Part shown: positions 9,570 to 17,731 of the stretch, in pieces
Layout of the letters: each line of letters starts with the position of its first letter
How positions within the stretch are numbered: position 1 is the stretch's first letter
Assembly: GCA_951812795.1 (NCBI GenBank)
Contig: OX638325.1
Coordinates: 1,822,277 to 1,886,276, forward strand
DNA: 64,000 bases
Reading direction: 5' to 3'
From: an uncultured Dehalococcoidia bacterium
GTDB lineage: Bacteria > Chloroflexota > Dehalococcoidia > Lucifugimonadales > Lucifugimonadaceae
Notes under the pieces: generated by a model
What the model was told of the DNA's origin: nothing
Databases searched by the model: none
Seen by the model: the letters and a program-made list of their open reading frames with translations, nothing else
Position numbers and translations under genes: made by a program

Positions 9570-9714
9570 TGCTCACATCTCAACCGACGCAAAATGCGCG
9601 GTCGGCCTTGGATTGGTAACTCTTCAAAGGCTCGAATTGCCCATGAAATAGACTTTATAAGAGAGAAGCCATCGTCTGAATTGGCACTGTATTTTTCTGG
9701 TCGGGATCGTCGAA

Positions 9715-10746
9715 ATGCTCCAAACTCACAACGCAGATGTTCTTGTTGCAGGTCAAGGTGCTGCCGCCTTCGCCGCCGCACTCTACGCCGCAAGATACCA
9801 ACTGAGCACCGTCATCGCCTCGGAGTCGTTCGGCGGCGAAACCGCAATCGGTGGTCTGATCGAAAACTACCCCGGAACGCCCGACATCGACGGCTTCGAT
9901 CTGATGCTGAAATTCAAAGAGCAGGTCGACAAGCTTGAGGTCCCCACAATCTCCCGCAACCTTGAAGCGGTCGAGCCGAATGGTGATCGTTTCGTCTGCA
10001 CGCTTGAAGGCGGCGATATCGTTGACGCCGGATCCGTAATCCTCTGCGTCGGACGCGAACGCCGCACCCTCGGACTGCCCATGGAAGCCGAGTGGACCGG
10101 CAAAGGTGTTTCGTACTGCTCGACTTGCGATGCGCCCCTCTACCGCAACAAAGAGGCGGCAGCAGTCGTTGGTGGAGGCAACGCCGCAACCGAAGGCGCA
10201 ATCCTACTCGCCCGATACGCCAAACACGTTTATCTCATCTACCGAGGCGAGGAACTCTGGAGACCGGAGCCGATACAGCTAAAAGTCCTGTCTCAGATCC
10301 CGAACATCCGCGTTCTGTTGAACACCAACGTCACTGAACTAATCGGAACCGACCTCGCGGGCTTGACCGGCATCCGCATCTCACGCCCGATGGACGACAA
10401 CGAGAAGATCGAGATCCACGCAGAACAGACCGAACCGATGAACAAGTCCCGCGAAGACGACCACGGGAAAGACGTCATCGATCTCGATGGCATATTCATC
10501 GAGGCCGGTGCCGACCCGCGGCTCGAAATACCCAACATGCTCGGACTCGACATCAACGAGGAGACCGACGAAGTCCACGTCGACCGCGGCCAGCGCACCA
10601 GCATGCCCGGAATATACGCCGCCGGCGACCTCACCGACGGAACATCACTCAAGCAAACCGTTACCGCCGCATCCCAAGGCGCCATCGCGGCGCTCTCGGC
10701 CTATGGCTACGTCCTAGCCGGCGAGCACCACTACGAAGCCGCTTAG
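9715..10746 (+). CDS. Thioredoxin-reductase-like FAD-dependent oxidoreductase
   Basis: A 343-residue low-molecular-weight pyridine nucleotide-disulfide oxidoreductase. It has an N-terminal FAD site (DVLVAGQGAAAFAAALYA, residues 8-25), then a redox CxxC as SYCSTCDAPLYR (Cys135 and Cys138), an NAD(P)H site as AAVVGGGNAATEGAILLA, and a second FAD motif at GIYAAGDLTDGTSLKQTVTA. This is the layout of thioredoxin reductase. The sequence between the NAD(P)H site and the C terminus has an acidic insertion (about residues 225-250) not usual in TrxB, so another disulfide or ferredoxin substrate is possible. It is followed 87 bases later by a DUF362 gene. Confidence 0.85.
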   Translation: MLQTHNADVLVAGQGAAAFAAALYAARYQLSTVIASESFGGETAIGGLIENYPGTPDIDGFDLMLKFKEQVDKLEVPTISRNLEAVEPNGDRFVCTLEGGDIVDAGSVILCVGRERRTLGLPMEAEWTGKGVSYCSTCDAPLYRNKEAAAVVGGGNAATEGAILLARYAKHVYLIYRGEELWRPEPIQLKVLSQIPNIRVLLNTNVTELIGTDLAGLTGIRISRPMDDNEKIEIHAEQTEPMNKSREDDHGKDVIDLDGIFIEAGADPRLEIPNMLGLDINEETDEVHVDRGQRTSMPGIYAAGDLTDGTSLKQTVTAASQGAIAALSAYGYVLAGEHHYEAA

Positions 10747-10789
10747 ATGCACCGTCGCCGTCACCAAATGGAGAGACGAACATCGCTTC

Positions 10790-10827
10790 CCCTCTCCCGC
10801 TCGGCGGGAGAGGGTTAGGGTGAGGGC
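10790..10827 (+). repeat. CCCTCTCCC-type hairpin repeat
   Basis: A perfect 11-bp stem (10790-10800 with 10804-10814, loop TCG) followed by TTAGGGTGAGGGC. A related copy with the same right flank lies at 19921-19956. These are interspersed hairpins of REP type; this one lies between two genes in the same direction and could also trim or terminate transcripts. Confidence 0.7.
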
Positions 10828-10833
10828 AAAACC

Positions 10834-11982
10834 ATGAGAGCCCCCATCAGCACCACATCCGAGGAACGTCTGGTTACCGCACCAGACATCCCGCACGTCG
10901 AGCCTCAACTCGGCACCGTAGCCGTTCTCTACACCAAACCGGAAACCGTGCTCTCCGACTACGCCGACCTCATGGATTTGGCCGGGTACCAAGACTCCCT
11001 GACGCCGGACATCGAGACACTGCTCAAGGTCAACATTTCCTGGCAGCACTACTACCCGGCCTGTTCGACCGCCCCATGGCAGATCGAAGGCGTCGCCAAC
11101 AAACTCCGCGCCGACGGGTTCGACGATTTAACCGCCGCACACAACGGCACCGTCGTCGTCGACCCCATCGAAGGCCGTATCAAGAACAAACACGCCGCGG
11201 TAGAAGATCGCCTAGACATTCCCCACGTCATCCTCGACGCCCCCGATATGCAGTGGGTGCGTTACCGACCCCAAGCCGAGATGCTCGTCCTAAACGACAT
11301 CTACAAAGACGGCATCTACATCCCCGAGATGCTCCTCGGCACAAACATAGTCCAGCTCCCAACCGTCAAAACCCACGTCTTCACCCAGATGACCGGCGCA
11401 ATGAAGAACGCCTTTGGTGGCCTCCTGCATCGCTACCGCCACTGGACACACGCCCAGATCCACGAAACATTAGTCGACCTCCTCCAGATCCAACGCGAGA
11501 TCCACAGCGGCCTCTTCGCAGTCATGGATGGCACCTTCGCCGGCGATGGCCCCGGCCCCCGCGCCATGCGCATCCACAACAAAAACATCATCCTCGCCTC
11601 CGCCGACCAAGTGGCCATCGACGCCGTCGCCGCAAAACTCATGGGCTTCGACCCCATGTCCATACCCAAAATCCGCATCGCCCACGAAATGGGACTAGGC
11701 ATCGGCAACCCAACCCAAATCGACCTCAAAGGCGACGACATCGCCAACGTCAAATGGGACTTCTCACCAAACGAAAACACCTTCGCCTCCCGCGGCCAGA
11801 AACTCATCTACTGGGGCCCGCTAAAACCATTGGAAGGCATGCTCCTACGCTCACCCATAACCCCCTGGGCCTTCGTCGCCTCCAACCTCTACCACAACGA
11901 ATTCTGGCTCCGCTTCATCGGGCGAAAACGCGTATCAGACGCACTGAAGACGCCTTGGGGGGAGTTGTTCAAGCAGTACTGA
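10834..11982 (+). CDS. DUF362 domain-containing protein
   Basis: A 382-residue protein of the DUF362 family, whose biochemical role is not established. The family core spans about residues 60-320: LKVNISWQHYYPACST near the start, LPTVKTHVFTQMTGAMKN in the middle, AVMDGTFAGDGPGPRA with its Gly/Pro loop, and SADQVAIDAVAAKLMGFD. No ferredoxin domain is fused, unlike many DUF362 proteins. The C-terminal 60 residues are aromatic and may be membrane-associated (GPLKPLEGMLLRSPITPWAF). It follows the thioredoxin-reductase-like gene on the same strand, so a redox partnership is possible but only inferred. The last third is strongly enriched in A and C on the coding strand. Confidence 0.82.
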   Translation: MRAPISTTSEERLVTAPDIPHVEPQLGTVAVLYTKPETVLSDYADLMDLAGYQDSLTPDIETLLKVNISWQHYYPACSTAPWQIEGVANKLRADGFDDLTAAHNGTVVVDPIEGRIKNKHAAVEDRLDIPHVILDAPDMQWVRYRPQAEMLVLNDIYKDGIYIPEMLLGTNIVQLPTVKTHVFTQMTGAMKNAFGGLLHRYRHWTHAQIHETLVDLLQIQREIHSGLFAVMDGTFAGDGPGPRAMRIHNKNIILASADQVAIDAVAAKLMGFDPMSIPKIRIAHEMGLGIGNPTQIDLKGDDIANVKWDFSPNENTFASRGQKLIYWGPLKPLEGMLLRSPITPWAFVASNLYHNEFWLRFIGRKRVSDALKTPWGELFKQY

Positions 11983-12004
11983 ATTTGTATTTATTGCTTC
12001 GAAC

Positions 12005-12222
12005 CTACGCGACCTGAAACTTCTCCCGATATGCCACAAGTGGCTCAGAAATCGGTTCGCGATCTTCGATCAACATCCGCATATGCAACATCGCCGCTTC
12101 TACGATAGACCTCTTGACTTATCCTTCGATCTCAGCGGCGGCGAAACAACCTGGTATGTTACGGACGTAGCACCAGATCTCGTCGGATGTTCTTCGATTA
12201 TGCGCGTAAATGTGCGAAGCAT
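12005..12222 (-). pseudogene. HicB-family antitoxin remnant (frameshift and nonsense)
   Basis: Reading the minus strand from the ATG at 12222 gives MLRTFTRIIEEHP. A one-base shift then continues as DEIWCYVRNIPGCFAAAEIE from 12184. An in-frame TAA follows, and the same frame runs on as VKRSIVEAAMLHMRMLIEDR and then EPISEPLVAYREKFQVA to a TAG at 12005. The order (strand, IPGC turn, helix, LxEDGEPI-like, Sep..Ay) is that of short HicB/UPF0150 antitoxins. Two disabling lesions make it a pseudogene. No HicA partner was found beside it. It lies 39 bases downstream of the 12262-12591 gene on the same strand. Confidence 0.65.
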
Positions 12223-12261
12223 TTCGATCCCTGCTTCAACGGAATCGAGACTGTTCCGAAT

Positions 12262-12591
12262 TCATGCACTCTGTTTCCGCAATTCGGAGATCACCTTATC
12301 GGTGAACTTAATGGCATCTTCAGCATTGGCAAACCACTGTGTCGTACCGACTTGATCGAATTGAACTGATATCGGTTCGTCGTATGAGGCCCAATACTGG
12401 GCATAGAAGCGCACCGGGTTGCCATCCACAGGGGACCTGATCTCCTTTTTCAGCACGAGATCACCGTACTGTTCCCATCCCGCGTCCTTGAAAGGGATCA
12501 GAAACTTTCGGCCTTCGGTCTTGGTTTTGTACTCATCGGCTAGGTAGCCGCGTAGTTGGGATGCAACTTCATCCGGAGTTTTGGTTGTCAT
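12262..12591 (-). CDS. Hypothetical protein, 109 residues
   Basis: Not recognised. A small soluble protein with an N-terminal helix rich in charge (TPDEVASQLRGYLADEYKTK), a central beta-rich part with several aromatic residues (RFYAQYWASYDEPISVQFD), and a C-terminal helix (NAEDAIKFTDKVISELRK). The ATG at 12591 is chosen over an upstream start because GAGGGGA sits 6 bases before it. It follows a small membrane protein on the same strand with an 11-base gap, so the two form a likely operon. Confidence 0.6.
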   Translation of the reverse strand: MTTKTPDEVASQLRGYLADEYKTKTEGRKFLIPFKDAGWEQYGDLVLKKEIRSPVDGNPVRFYAQYWASYDEPISVQFDQVGTTQWFANAEDAIKFTDKVISELRKQSA

Positions 12592-12602
12592 CTTGATCCC
12601 CT

Positions 12603-12869
12603 CTATCTCGAGAACAAATGCGTCGCACCGATCACCACTCCGGCCATCGCGATAGAGTGGGCGAATATGATCGGAATCAACCACTTGAGAATGTCATTTT
12701 TCGCTGAGTAAACCTCAGAACGAGTATCGGCAATCGTTGAATTCACACCTGATATTCGCTCAGTTATTCTAAGTTCGCGATCAGCAAGTTCCGTGCGGAC
12801 GTTAGCGACGTCTTCTTTGGTCGCCAAGCCGTCCGTCTCCATGGCAGTCAATTTTACGGTCCCCTTCAC
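12603..12869 (-). CDS. Small coiled-coil protein with C-terminal membrane anchor
   Basis: An 88-residue protein. Residues about 15-60 form a predicted amphipathic coiled coil (TKEDVANVRTELADRELR and onward, heptad-like), followed by a single hydrophobic segment, WLIPIIFAHSIAMAGVVIGA, near the C terminus. This resembles small tail-anchored coiled-coil proteins often seen beside phage or toxin genes, but no function can be assigned. The start is uncertain: GTG at 12869 has no ribosome site; ATG at 12842 has AAGGGGA but too far upstream. Confidence 0.5.
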   Translation of the reverse strand: MKGTVKLTAMETDGLATKEDVANVRTELADRELRITERISGVNSTIADTRSEVYSAKNDILKWLIPIIFAHSIAMAGVVIGATHLFSR

Positions 12870-12929
12870 TGAAAATTAACACATACGAGCCATTATATGA
12901 TCCCCTATCGGATTCCGTGACAAACCATG

Positions 12930-13085
12930 TCAGTATCGGACGGTCGCGTACAGACAGAGTAACATCTTGGTCGCATGATCGACTCTCTGTAGGTTGAGGA
13001 TTAACGCGGAAGCGAATCTGATGCCTTCGTACACATCACTTTCTTCTAAGACTCGGACGCGGGCAACTTGTCCGATAACGTTGAT
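12930..13085 (-). pseudogene. Possible PilZ-like domain fragment
   Basis: The minus strand is open from 13085 to a TGA at 12930 and reads INVIGQVARVRVLEESDVYE then GIRFASALILNLQRVDHA. The strand-turn-strand pattern ending in yxGIRF is like the second half of a PilZ (c-di-GMP receptor) domain. There is no start codon or N-terminal half; a TAA lies directly upstream. I treat it as a tentative gene relic. Confidence 0.3.
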
Positions 13086-13193
13086 TTACTAGCTAGGGGC
13101 GGTCGTCGATGATCTAACCAATTATCGGCCCATCAACCGTCACCGCGGATCACGAAGAGAACCGGCGATCCACGTAGGAACGATCCGCAGGTT

Positions 13194-13282
13194 GACCTGT
13201 CATTCTGAACGGAGCGCAGCGGAGTGAAGAATCTCCAGTGCAGAGCCCGTAGATTCCTCGTTACGCTCGGAATGACAGGGTC
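13194..13282. repeat. Palindromic interspersed element
   Basis: About 89 bases with complementary ends: GACCTGTCATTCTGAACG at the left and CGGAATGACAGGGTC at the right, with a second inner pairing (GAATCT/AGATTC). It is an imperfect inverted repeat of the kind often scattered in intergenic DNA. The rest of the 12870-13411 gap holds only the PilZ-like relic. Confidence 0.6.
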
Positions 13283-13411
13283 TACACTCGAAACCTCGTC
13301 GCTGAGTGTCAAGTGACCAAGCGTCAACTCGATTGACGCTAAAACGCATATGAGTTAATCTAAAGGGACAGGCGCTCAAGTATTTTCGGCTTGATCGCCG
13401 TCCGATTAAGT

Positions 13412-13488
13412 GGCCCCGTGGTGTAGTGGTCTAACACGCCTCCCTGTCAAGGAGGAGATCGGCAGTTCAAATCTGCTCGGGGTCGCCA
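13412..13488 (+). tRNA. tRNA-Asp (GTC anticodon)
   Basis: A full cloverleaf can be drawn. The acceptor stem is GGCCCCG pairing with CGGGGTC (one G-U). The D arm is around GTGTAGTGGTCTAACAC. The anticodon stem is CCTCC/GGAGG with loop CTGTCAA and anticodon GTC at 13446-13448. The T arm is GGCAG-TTCAAAT-CTGCT. Discriminator G at 13485 and an encoded CCA (13486-13488) follow. It lies at the edge of an accessory strip. Confidence 0.96.
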
Positions 13489-13564
13489 CTCTTCCCTCTA
13501 TTCGACACCAAAGCTACAATTCGTAGCGTCGCGACTGACTCCACCCCGCATCGGACCTCATCTC

Positions 13565-13942
13565 ATGAAACTCTTCGAAGCAGCATTCCCATTCGCCGAT
13601 GACGTGCTCGCGTTGCCTGTCGCAGACATCGACAATGCCGCCGAATACTACGCCAAAGCCTTCGGCCTCGCCGAAATCGAACGACACTCCGATCCCGTCT
13701 CAACGCTCATCATGGAGCGAGACGGTACCCGCATCGGCTTCGCCGTCAATGGCGGCGACCCAACCCAAGATGGCGCTGCGATCCGAGTTACCGATGCCCA
13801 ACGTGCCAAACACGAAGTCGAAGCTAACGGCGTCGAAACCGGCAACTGGCGAGTCGACGAACGCGACGGCAAAAAACTCCAAGTCTTCTTCGTAGTGGCC
13901 CCAGACGGTCTCTGCTTCTACTTCCACCAACCCATCGACTGA
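13565..13942 (+). CDS. VOC-superfamily (glyoxalase-like) protein
   Basis: A 125-residue single vicinal-oxygen-chelate module pair. VLALPVADIDNAAEYYAKAF gives the first beta-alpha unit and the C terminus (VFFVVAPDGLCFYFHQP) the last strand with the family Gly/Phe pattern. Metal ligands typical of glyoxalase I are not obvious, so it may be a binding or resistance protein rather than an enzyme. It stands alone, 76 bases after tRNA-Asp, and is followed by a MITE. Confidence 0.78.
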   Translation: MKLFEAAFPFADDVLALPVADIDNAAEYYAKAFGLAEIERHSDPVSTLIMERDGTRIGFAVNGGDPTQDGAAIRVTDAQRAKHEVEANGVETGNWRVDERDGKKLQVFFVVAPDGLCFYFHQPID

Positions 13943-13987
13943 TTGTCAATGCGCGGCAACGAACCTGCGTAATCGCTCATCCGCGAC

Positions 13988-14131
13988 TGGGTGCTGTGCA
14001 CAACCCTCCCCCTTGATGCCCAAGGGGGAATTAAAGGGGGTTTAGACTTGGTGTTTCGCTTTGGACGCCGTTGCCCCGCCCATCTGGATTCCGGCTTTCG
14101 CCGGAATGACGGTGGTTGCGCACAGCACCCG
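13988..14131. mobile_element. MITE-like element with 17-bp inverted ends and 9-bp target duplication
   Basis: The ends are GGGTGCTGTGCACAACC (13989-14005) and GGTTGCGCACAGCACCC (14114-14130), inverted with one mismatch. The 9-mer ATCCGCGAC occurs on both sides (13979-13987 and 14132-14140), consistent with a target-site duplication. Inside are a CCCCCTTG...CAAGGGGG hairpin and the CCGGCTTTCGCCGG palindrome. There is no transposase gene; related copies are at 44001, 49998 and 60655. Confidence 0.8.
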
Positions 14132-14261
14132 ATCCGCGACCGTAATTCGTCGCGTCGCGTCCAGCGCAAACTCCTGTTCGCCATCCGGCGACGAGGATTC
14201 GCAATACCTCTGCTATTCTGACCGAAATACGCTGACAGACTGCCGATTAAACCTCCAGATA

Positions 14262-17186
14262 ATGCCCATCAACGAAACCCAACTCAACGGACGCATCGCG
14301 ACTCTGTTGGACCGCATGAATGCGCGTTGGAGCGCGTACGGCGAAACCCACGGCGCCTTCGAAGGAAACCAGCGACAACCTGACATCCTCGTCCATCAGC
14401 AAGGCCTTCGTCCCGTCATCATCGAGAACGAATACCTCCCCGCAAACACCGTTGAACCAGAAGCAATCTCAAGGTTGGGTGAAGACCTCGACACAGACAT
14501 CGTCGACACCTCCGGCCAGATCAACGCCGTCGTCGCACTCCGCTCGCCGCACGACCTCCACGACTGCCGCAGCCACGACCAAGTCGACAACCTCCTAAGT
14601 GACGGCATCCAACTCGAATACGCCCTCTACACCGGCACATCACGCGACGAATACAACCGATTCCCCCAACAAGGATTCATCCCCGGCAACCTCAAAGACC
14701 TCGCCGCTTTCATCAGCTACGCCGCCGTCCCCGAAGACGCCATCCAAACCGCTATCGACACCCTCATCAGAGGCATCGGAGCATCCGCCACCATCCTCCG
14801 CGAAGCGTGCGAGGTGAGCGAAAGCACCAAAGAAGCCATCACTGACATCCTCAAGCAGGACTACAGCGATCAGACCCTGCGCATGGCCGCAACGATCATG
14901 ATCAATGCGTTGGTTTATCAACTTAGTTTGTCCGGCAGACCCGGGATCCCCAACTACAACGACGCGATGTATCTAGGATCCCCCATTGCTCCGGAATTCC
15001 TGAGACAGTGGTACAAGGTTTTGGAAATCAACTATTGGTCGATCTTCAAAATCGCAGTCGATCTGCTGCACGGAATTTCCTCCATTGAGCATGCAAATCG
15101 CGCTTTGGGTGTGATGGTTCGTACCGCAGAGAGAATCCACAGCCTAGGCGTAGCCGAATCACAAGACCTCATTGGCACCGTATTCCAAGGCCTTATCGCA
15201 GACCGCAAATACCTCGCAACCTTCTACACCCGCCCCGAATCGGCCGCCCTCCTAGCCCAACTCGCAATCCCCGACGACGACACCTGGCACGACCCTGAAC
15301 GCGTCAAAGACTTCAAAGTCGCCGACCATGCCTGCGGAACCGGCACACTCATCCACGCCGCATACCGACGCATAAACCAGCTTCACCTCCTATCCGTCGG
15401 AAAACCTGAAACACTCCACGCCCACATGATGCAGGAGGCTCTCACCGCCTGCGACGTCCTACCATCCGCTGTCCACCTGACAGCATCCATGCTCTCCTCG
15501 TCGCACCCCGCAGAGCGATACGACGACACACGCACCATAGTTGCCCAATACGGTGAAACGGATGACGGAGGCGTTTCGATCGGCTCGTTAGATCTTTTGG
15601 CACGAAACGGCGAGATACGACCATTGATTCCGATGCACAGTGGCGACGTAGTCACCGGTGTTGGCGACACTCAATCAGCTGATTCAGTTGATATGGCACC
15701 TTTCAACCAAGACGTTGTGATCATGAATCCACCGTTCACCAGAGCGGGTTCGGACTGGGAGGGCGATGCGCGTGCGTCAGATTACATCAAACATTTCAGG
15801 GGGCTCGGCATCGATCTTCAGACCCAGAAGAAGAAGTCTGCGTTGAAGAAAAGGCTCGTCCGGAAAACCTGCAATGATGGTCGCGCCGGCCTAGCAACGA
15901 CTTTTATGGCACTCGCAGATCACATGGTAGCGAAAGATGGAACTGTGGCAATGGTTTTGCCGATGACCGCGTTGCAGGGCGCATCATGGGACAAATTCCG
16001 TGCACTCATTTTCCGCCATTACAGTGACGTTGTGGTTGTGTCGATTGCAGCTGCTAAACCAAGAGATCAATCGTTTTCGGCGGATACTGATATAGGTGAA
16101 ATACTACTCATGTGTCGAAAAACCGAACGCCACCGCAATGGTCGAGGGACATTCATATCAATAAGAGAGAGACCTCGCAACGAGATGGAGGCGACTGAAT
16201 TGGCAAATGCGATCGCCGACCTTACCAATCAACCCGGTTTGCGATCCTTGGAGGACGGTCCGTATGGTGGATCACCACTCTTGGTCGGAGAGGAAATGTG
16301 GGGTGGGGCGCTGAACGCTCCCATAGGACCAGAAGCATCGTGGCCTTTGGGAGGGATTTCAGATTATTCAGTGTCCCAAACAGCGTTCCAATTGGCCGCG
16401 GGTTATTTTTGGGGGCCGCGGATGTCTGAAGAAGAGAAAATCGAGTTGCCAATCACAATCGTCAAGCAGATTTGCGAATTGGGCATCTACCACATGAACA
16501 TCGTGGGCAACGGCACGCAAGCAGCATTCCATAAACCAGTTTCGCCTCCCTCTCCAAATCCCACGTACCCGATGCTTTGGAACCATGACGCGGATCGCGA
16601 ACTTCGTATGGAAGTTGACCCGGACAGCGAAGGACGCGTGATGCAAGGCAAAGAATCTCGTGCTCGAGCTATCTGGGAAGCCCGCAGTCATGCCCACTAC
16701 AGAGCAGATTTCAGGTTCAATTCTGAACAACTAGGAATTGCTTATACAGCCACACAAACCATCGGTGGTACATCTTGGCCTAACGCCGCGTTTGGAGACC
16801 ATGGTGCGGAAGTAGCTTTCACGCTTTGGGGAAATTCGACGTTGGGCATGCTTGGATATTGGTGGCAAGCCAGCCGACAAGCCGCTGGTCGAGGGAGGAT
16901 GGCGAAATCCAATTTCGAACTGACTCCAACCCTAGACGTCACCAAACTCTCGGAACACCAACTCCAAACCGCCGAATCCATCTTTGAAGAGTTGAAGCAC
17001 CTCGAATTCCTACCCGCAAATGAAGCCTACCGCGACGAAACCCGCAAACTACTAGACCGCCGCGTTCTCATCGACCTCCTAAACCTCCCCGAATCCATCC
17101 TCGAACCCCTAGACCTCCTTCGCCTAAAATGGTGCTCCGAACCCAGCGTCCACGGGGGTAAGGGGACCGCGCCCGACAGCTCGTGA
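14262..17186 (+). CDS. Fused PD-(D/E)XK nuclease and N6-adenine DNA methyltransferase (type IIG-like)
   Basis: A 974-residue single-chain restriction-modification candidate. The N-terminal part has a nuclease-like pattern: PDILV at residues 40-44 and VIIENEY at about 52-58. A helical linker reaches about residue 300. The methyltransferase then follows, with SAM motif I as DHACGTGT (about 355-362) and the adenine-type catalytic motif NPPF (489-492). The last 400 residues would hold target recognition. The ATG at 14262 is preferred; a longer frame from 14061 merely translates the MITE. Codon style is mosaic, with AT-richer codons over about 15.7-16.9 kb. A paralog broken by one stop lies at 40157-42979. 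Function as a restriction enzyme is inferred. Confidence 0.85.
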   Translation: MPINETQLNGRIATLLDRMNARWSAYGETHGAFEGNQRQPDILVHQQGLRPVIIENEYLPANTVEPEAISRLGEDLDTDIVDTSGQINAVVALRSPHDLHDCRSHDQVDNLLSDGIQLEYALYTGTSRDEYNRFPQQGFIPGNLKDLAAFISYAAVPEDAIQTAIDTLIRGIGASATILREACEVSESTKEAITDILKQDYSDQTLRMAATIMINALVYQLSLSGRPGIPNYNDAMYLGSPIAPEFLRQWYKVLEINYWSIFKIAVDLLHGISSIEHANRALGVMVRTAERIHSLGVAESQDLIGTVFQGLIADRKYLATFYTRPESAALLAQLAIPDDDTWHDPERVKDFKVADHACGTGTLIHAAYRRINQLHLLSVGKPETLHAHMMQEALTACDVLPSAVHLTASMLSSSHPAERYDDTRTIVAQYGETDDGGVSIGSLDLLARNGEIRPLIPMHSGDVVTGVGDTQSADSVDMAPFNQDVVIMNPPFTRAGSDWEGDARASDYIKHFRGLGIDLQTQKKKSALKKRLVRKTCNDGRAGLATTFMALADHMVAKDGTVAMVLPMTALQGASWDKFRALIFRHYSDVVVVSIAAAKPRDQSFSADTDIGEILLMCRKTERHRNGRGTFISIRERPRNEMEATELANAIADLTNQPGLRSLEDGPYGGSPLLVGEEMWGGALNAPIGPEASWPLGGISDYSVSQTAFQLAAGYFWGPRMSEEEKIELPITIVKQICELGIYHMNIVGNGTQAAFHKPVSPPSPNPTYPMLWNHDADRELRMEVDPDSEGRVMQGKESRARAIWEARSHAHYRADFRFNSEQLGIAYTATQTIGGTSWPNAAFGDHGAEVAFTLWGNSTLGMLGYWWQASRQAAGRGRMAKSNFELTPTLDVTKLSEHQLQTAESIFEELKHLEFLPANEAYRDETRKLLDRRVLIDLLNLPESILEPLDLLRLKWCSEPSVHGGKGTAPDSS

Positions 17187-17326
17187 AACGTAAATTGGGC
17201 GAGAATCGACTAGAGTGTTACGAGGTGTGAACGTCACGCCTCTAATCGCATTGCTCACCTCCACCGACCTCACCCATCGCCGGCCCGACAATAGCGCCTT
17301 ATCCGGCGGTCCGTTAAAATCACTTT
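17187..17326. other. Intergenic spacer
   Basis: 140 bases between two convergent genes. A short inverted repeat AGGTGTGAACGTCACGCCT (17222-17240) might serve as a weak terminator; nothing else is seen. Confidence 0.3.
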
Positions 17327-17731
17327 TCATAGTGTGATTTGCCGAACTACTGCATTTGGAATACCGTTTGTTCTACGTTCCCGCACTTCAAAATACAACG
17401 GCGACGACGCATTTGCGATAATGTTGCGATATCGGTACATAAAGCTGTAGACCAAAAAGCACTGTTTTGCCGCGGTCCCGTTTTCATCGCGTACCCAAGC
17501 TACAGATATACCAGCTTGCATTATCCGGTTTCGGTGCCGTCGCTTAGATTCGAGGTCCCGTGGCAACCACACCGCGAGGTTGCCGTGAGCTAGACCCATT
17601 TGATCGATCAAATCTCGGTCGGGAGTTCCTCTCGTCACCGGGTTGCATTGGAATCCAAACCGTCGCAGGCCATTTGCCATCTGGGCCGAAAGGCCCTCGT
17701 CAAAGTAGTACTGCGGTTCCACGCCAAGCAT
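17327..17731 (-). CDS. VapC45-like PIN toxin (DUF5615 family)
   Basis: A 134-residue protein of the DUF5615/PIN-like group. The N terminus YYFDEGLSAQMANGLRRFG has the early acidic pair expected for the active site, and GTPDRDLIDQMG and SVAWVRDENG match later conserved positions. It directly follows a DUF433 antitoxin. The TGA of that gene and this ATG share one base (TGATG); a GTG one codon earlier (17734) is an alternative. Length and pairing match the Mycobacterium tuberculosis VapB45/VapC45 arrangement (Rv2018/Rv2019), from family knowledge. Confidence 0.75.
   Translation of the reverse strand: MLGVEPQYYFDEGLSAQMANGLRRFGFQCNPVTRGTPDRDLIDQMGLAHGNLAVWLPRDLESKRRHRNRIMQAGISVAWVRDENGTAAKQCFLVYSFMYRYRNIIANASSPLYFEVRERRTNGIPNAVVRQITL

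Noticed and set aside
8751-9938. 395-residue + strand frame across the argJ start and into the flavoprotein gene
   Set aside because: It overlaps two clear genes in wrong frames.
11076-12017. Long + strand frame of 313 residues, very rich in Arg, Pro and His
   Set aside because: It is a shifted frame of the DUF362 gene; C-rich third positions keep the frame open and the composition is not protein-like.
13412-13488. tRNA-Asp as the attachment site of an integrated island
   Set aside because: I found no integrase and no second copy of the tRNA 3' end downstream.
14061-14261. N-terminal extension of the nuclease-methyltransferase
   Set aside because: It translates the MITE (PPIWIPAFAGMT), a typical artefact of such repeats.
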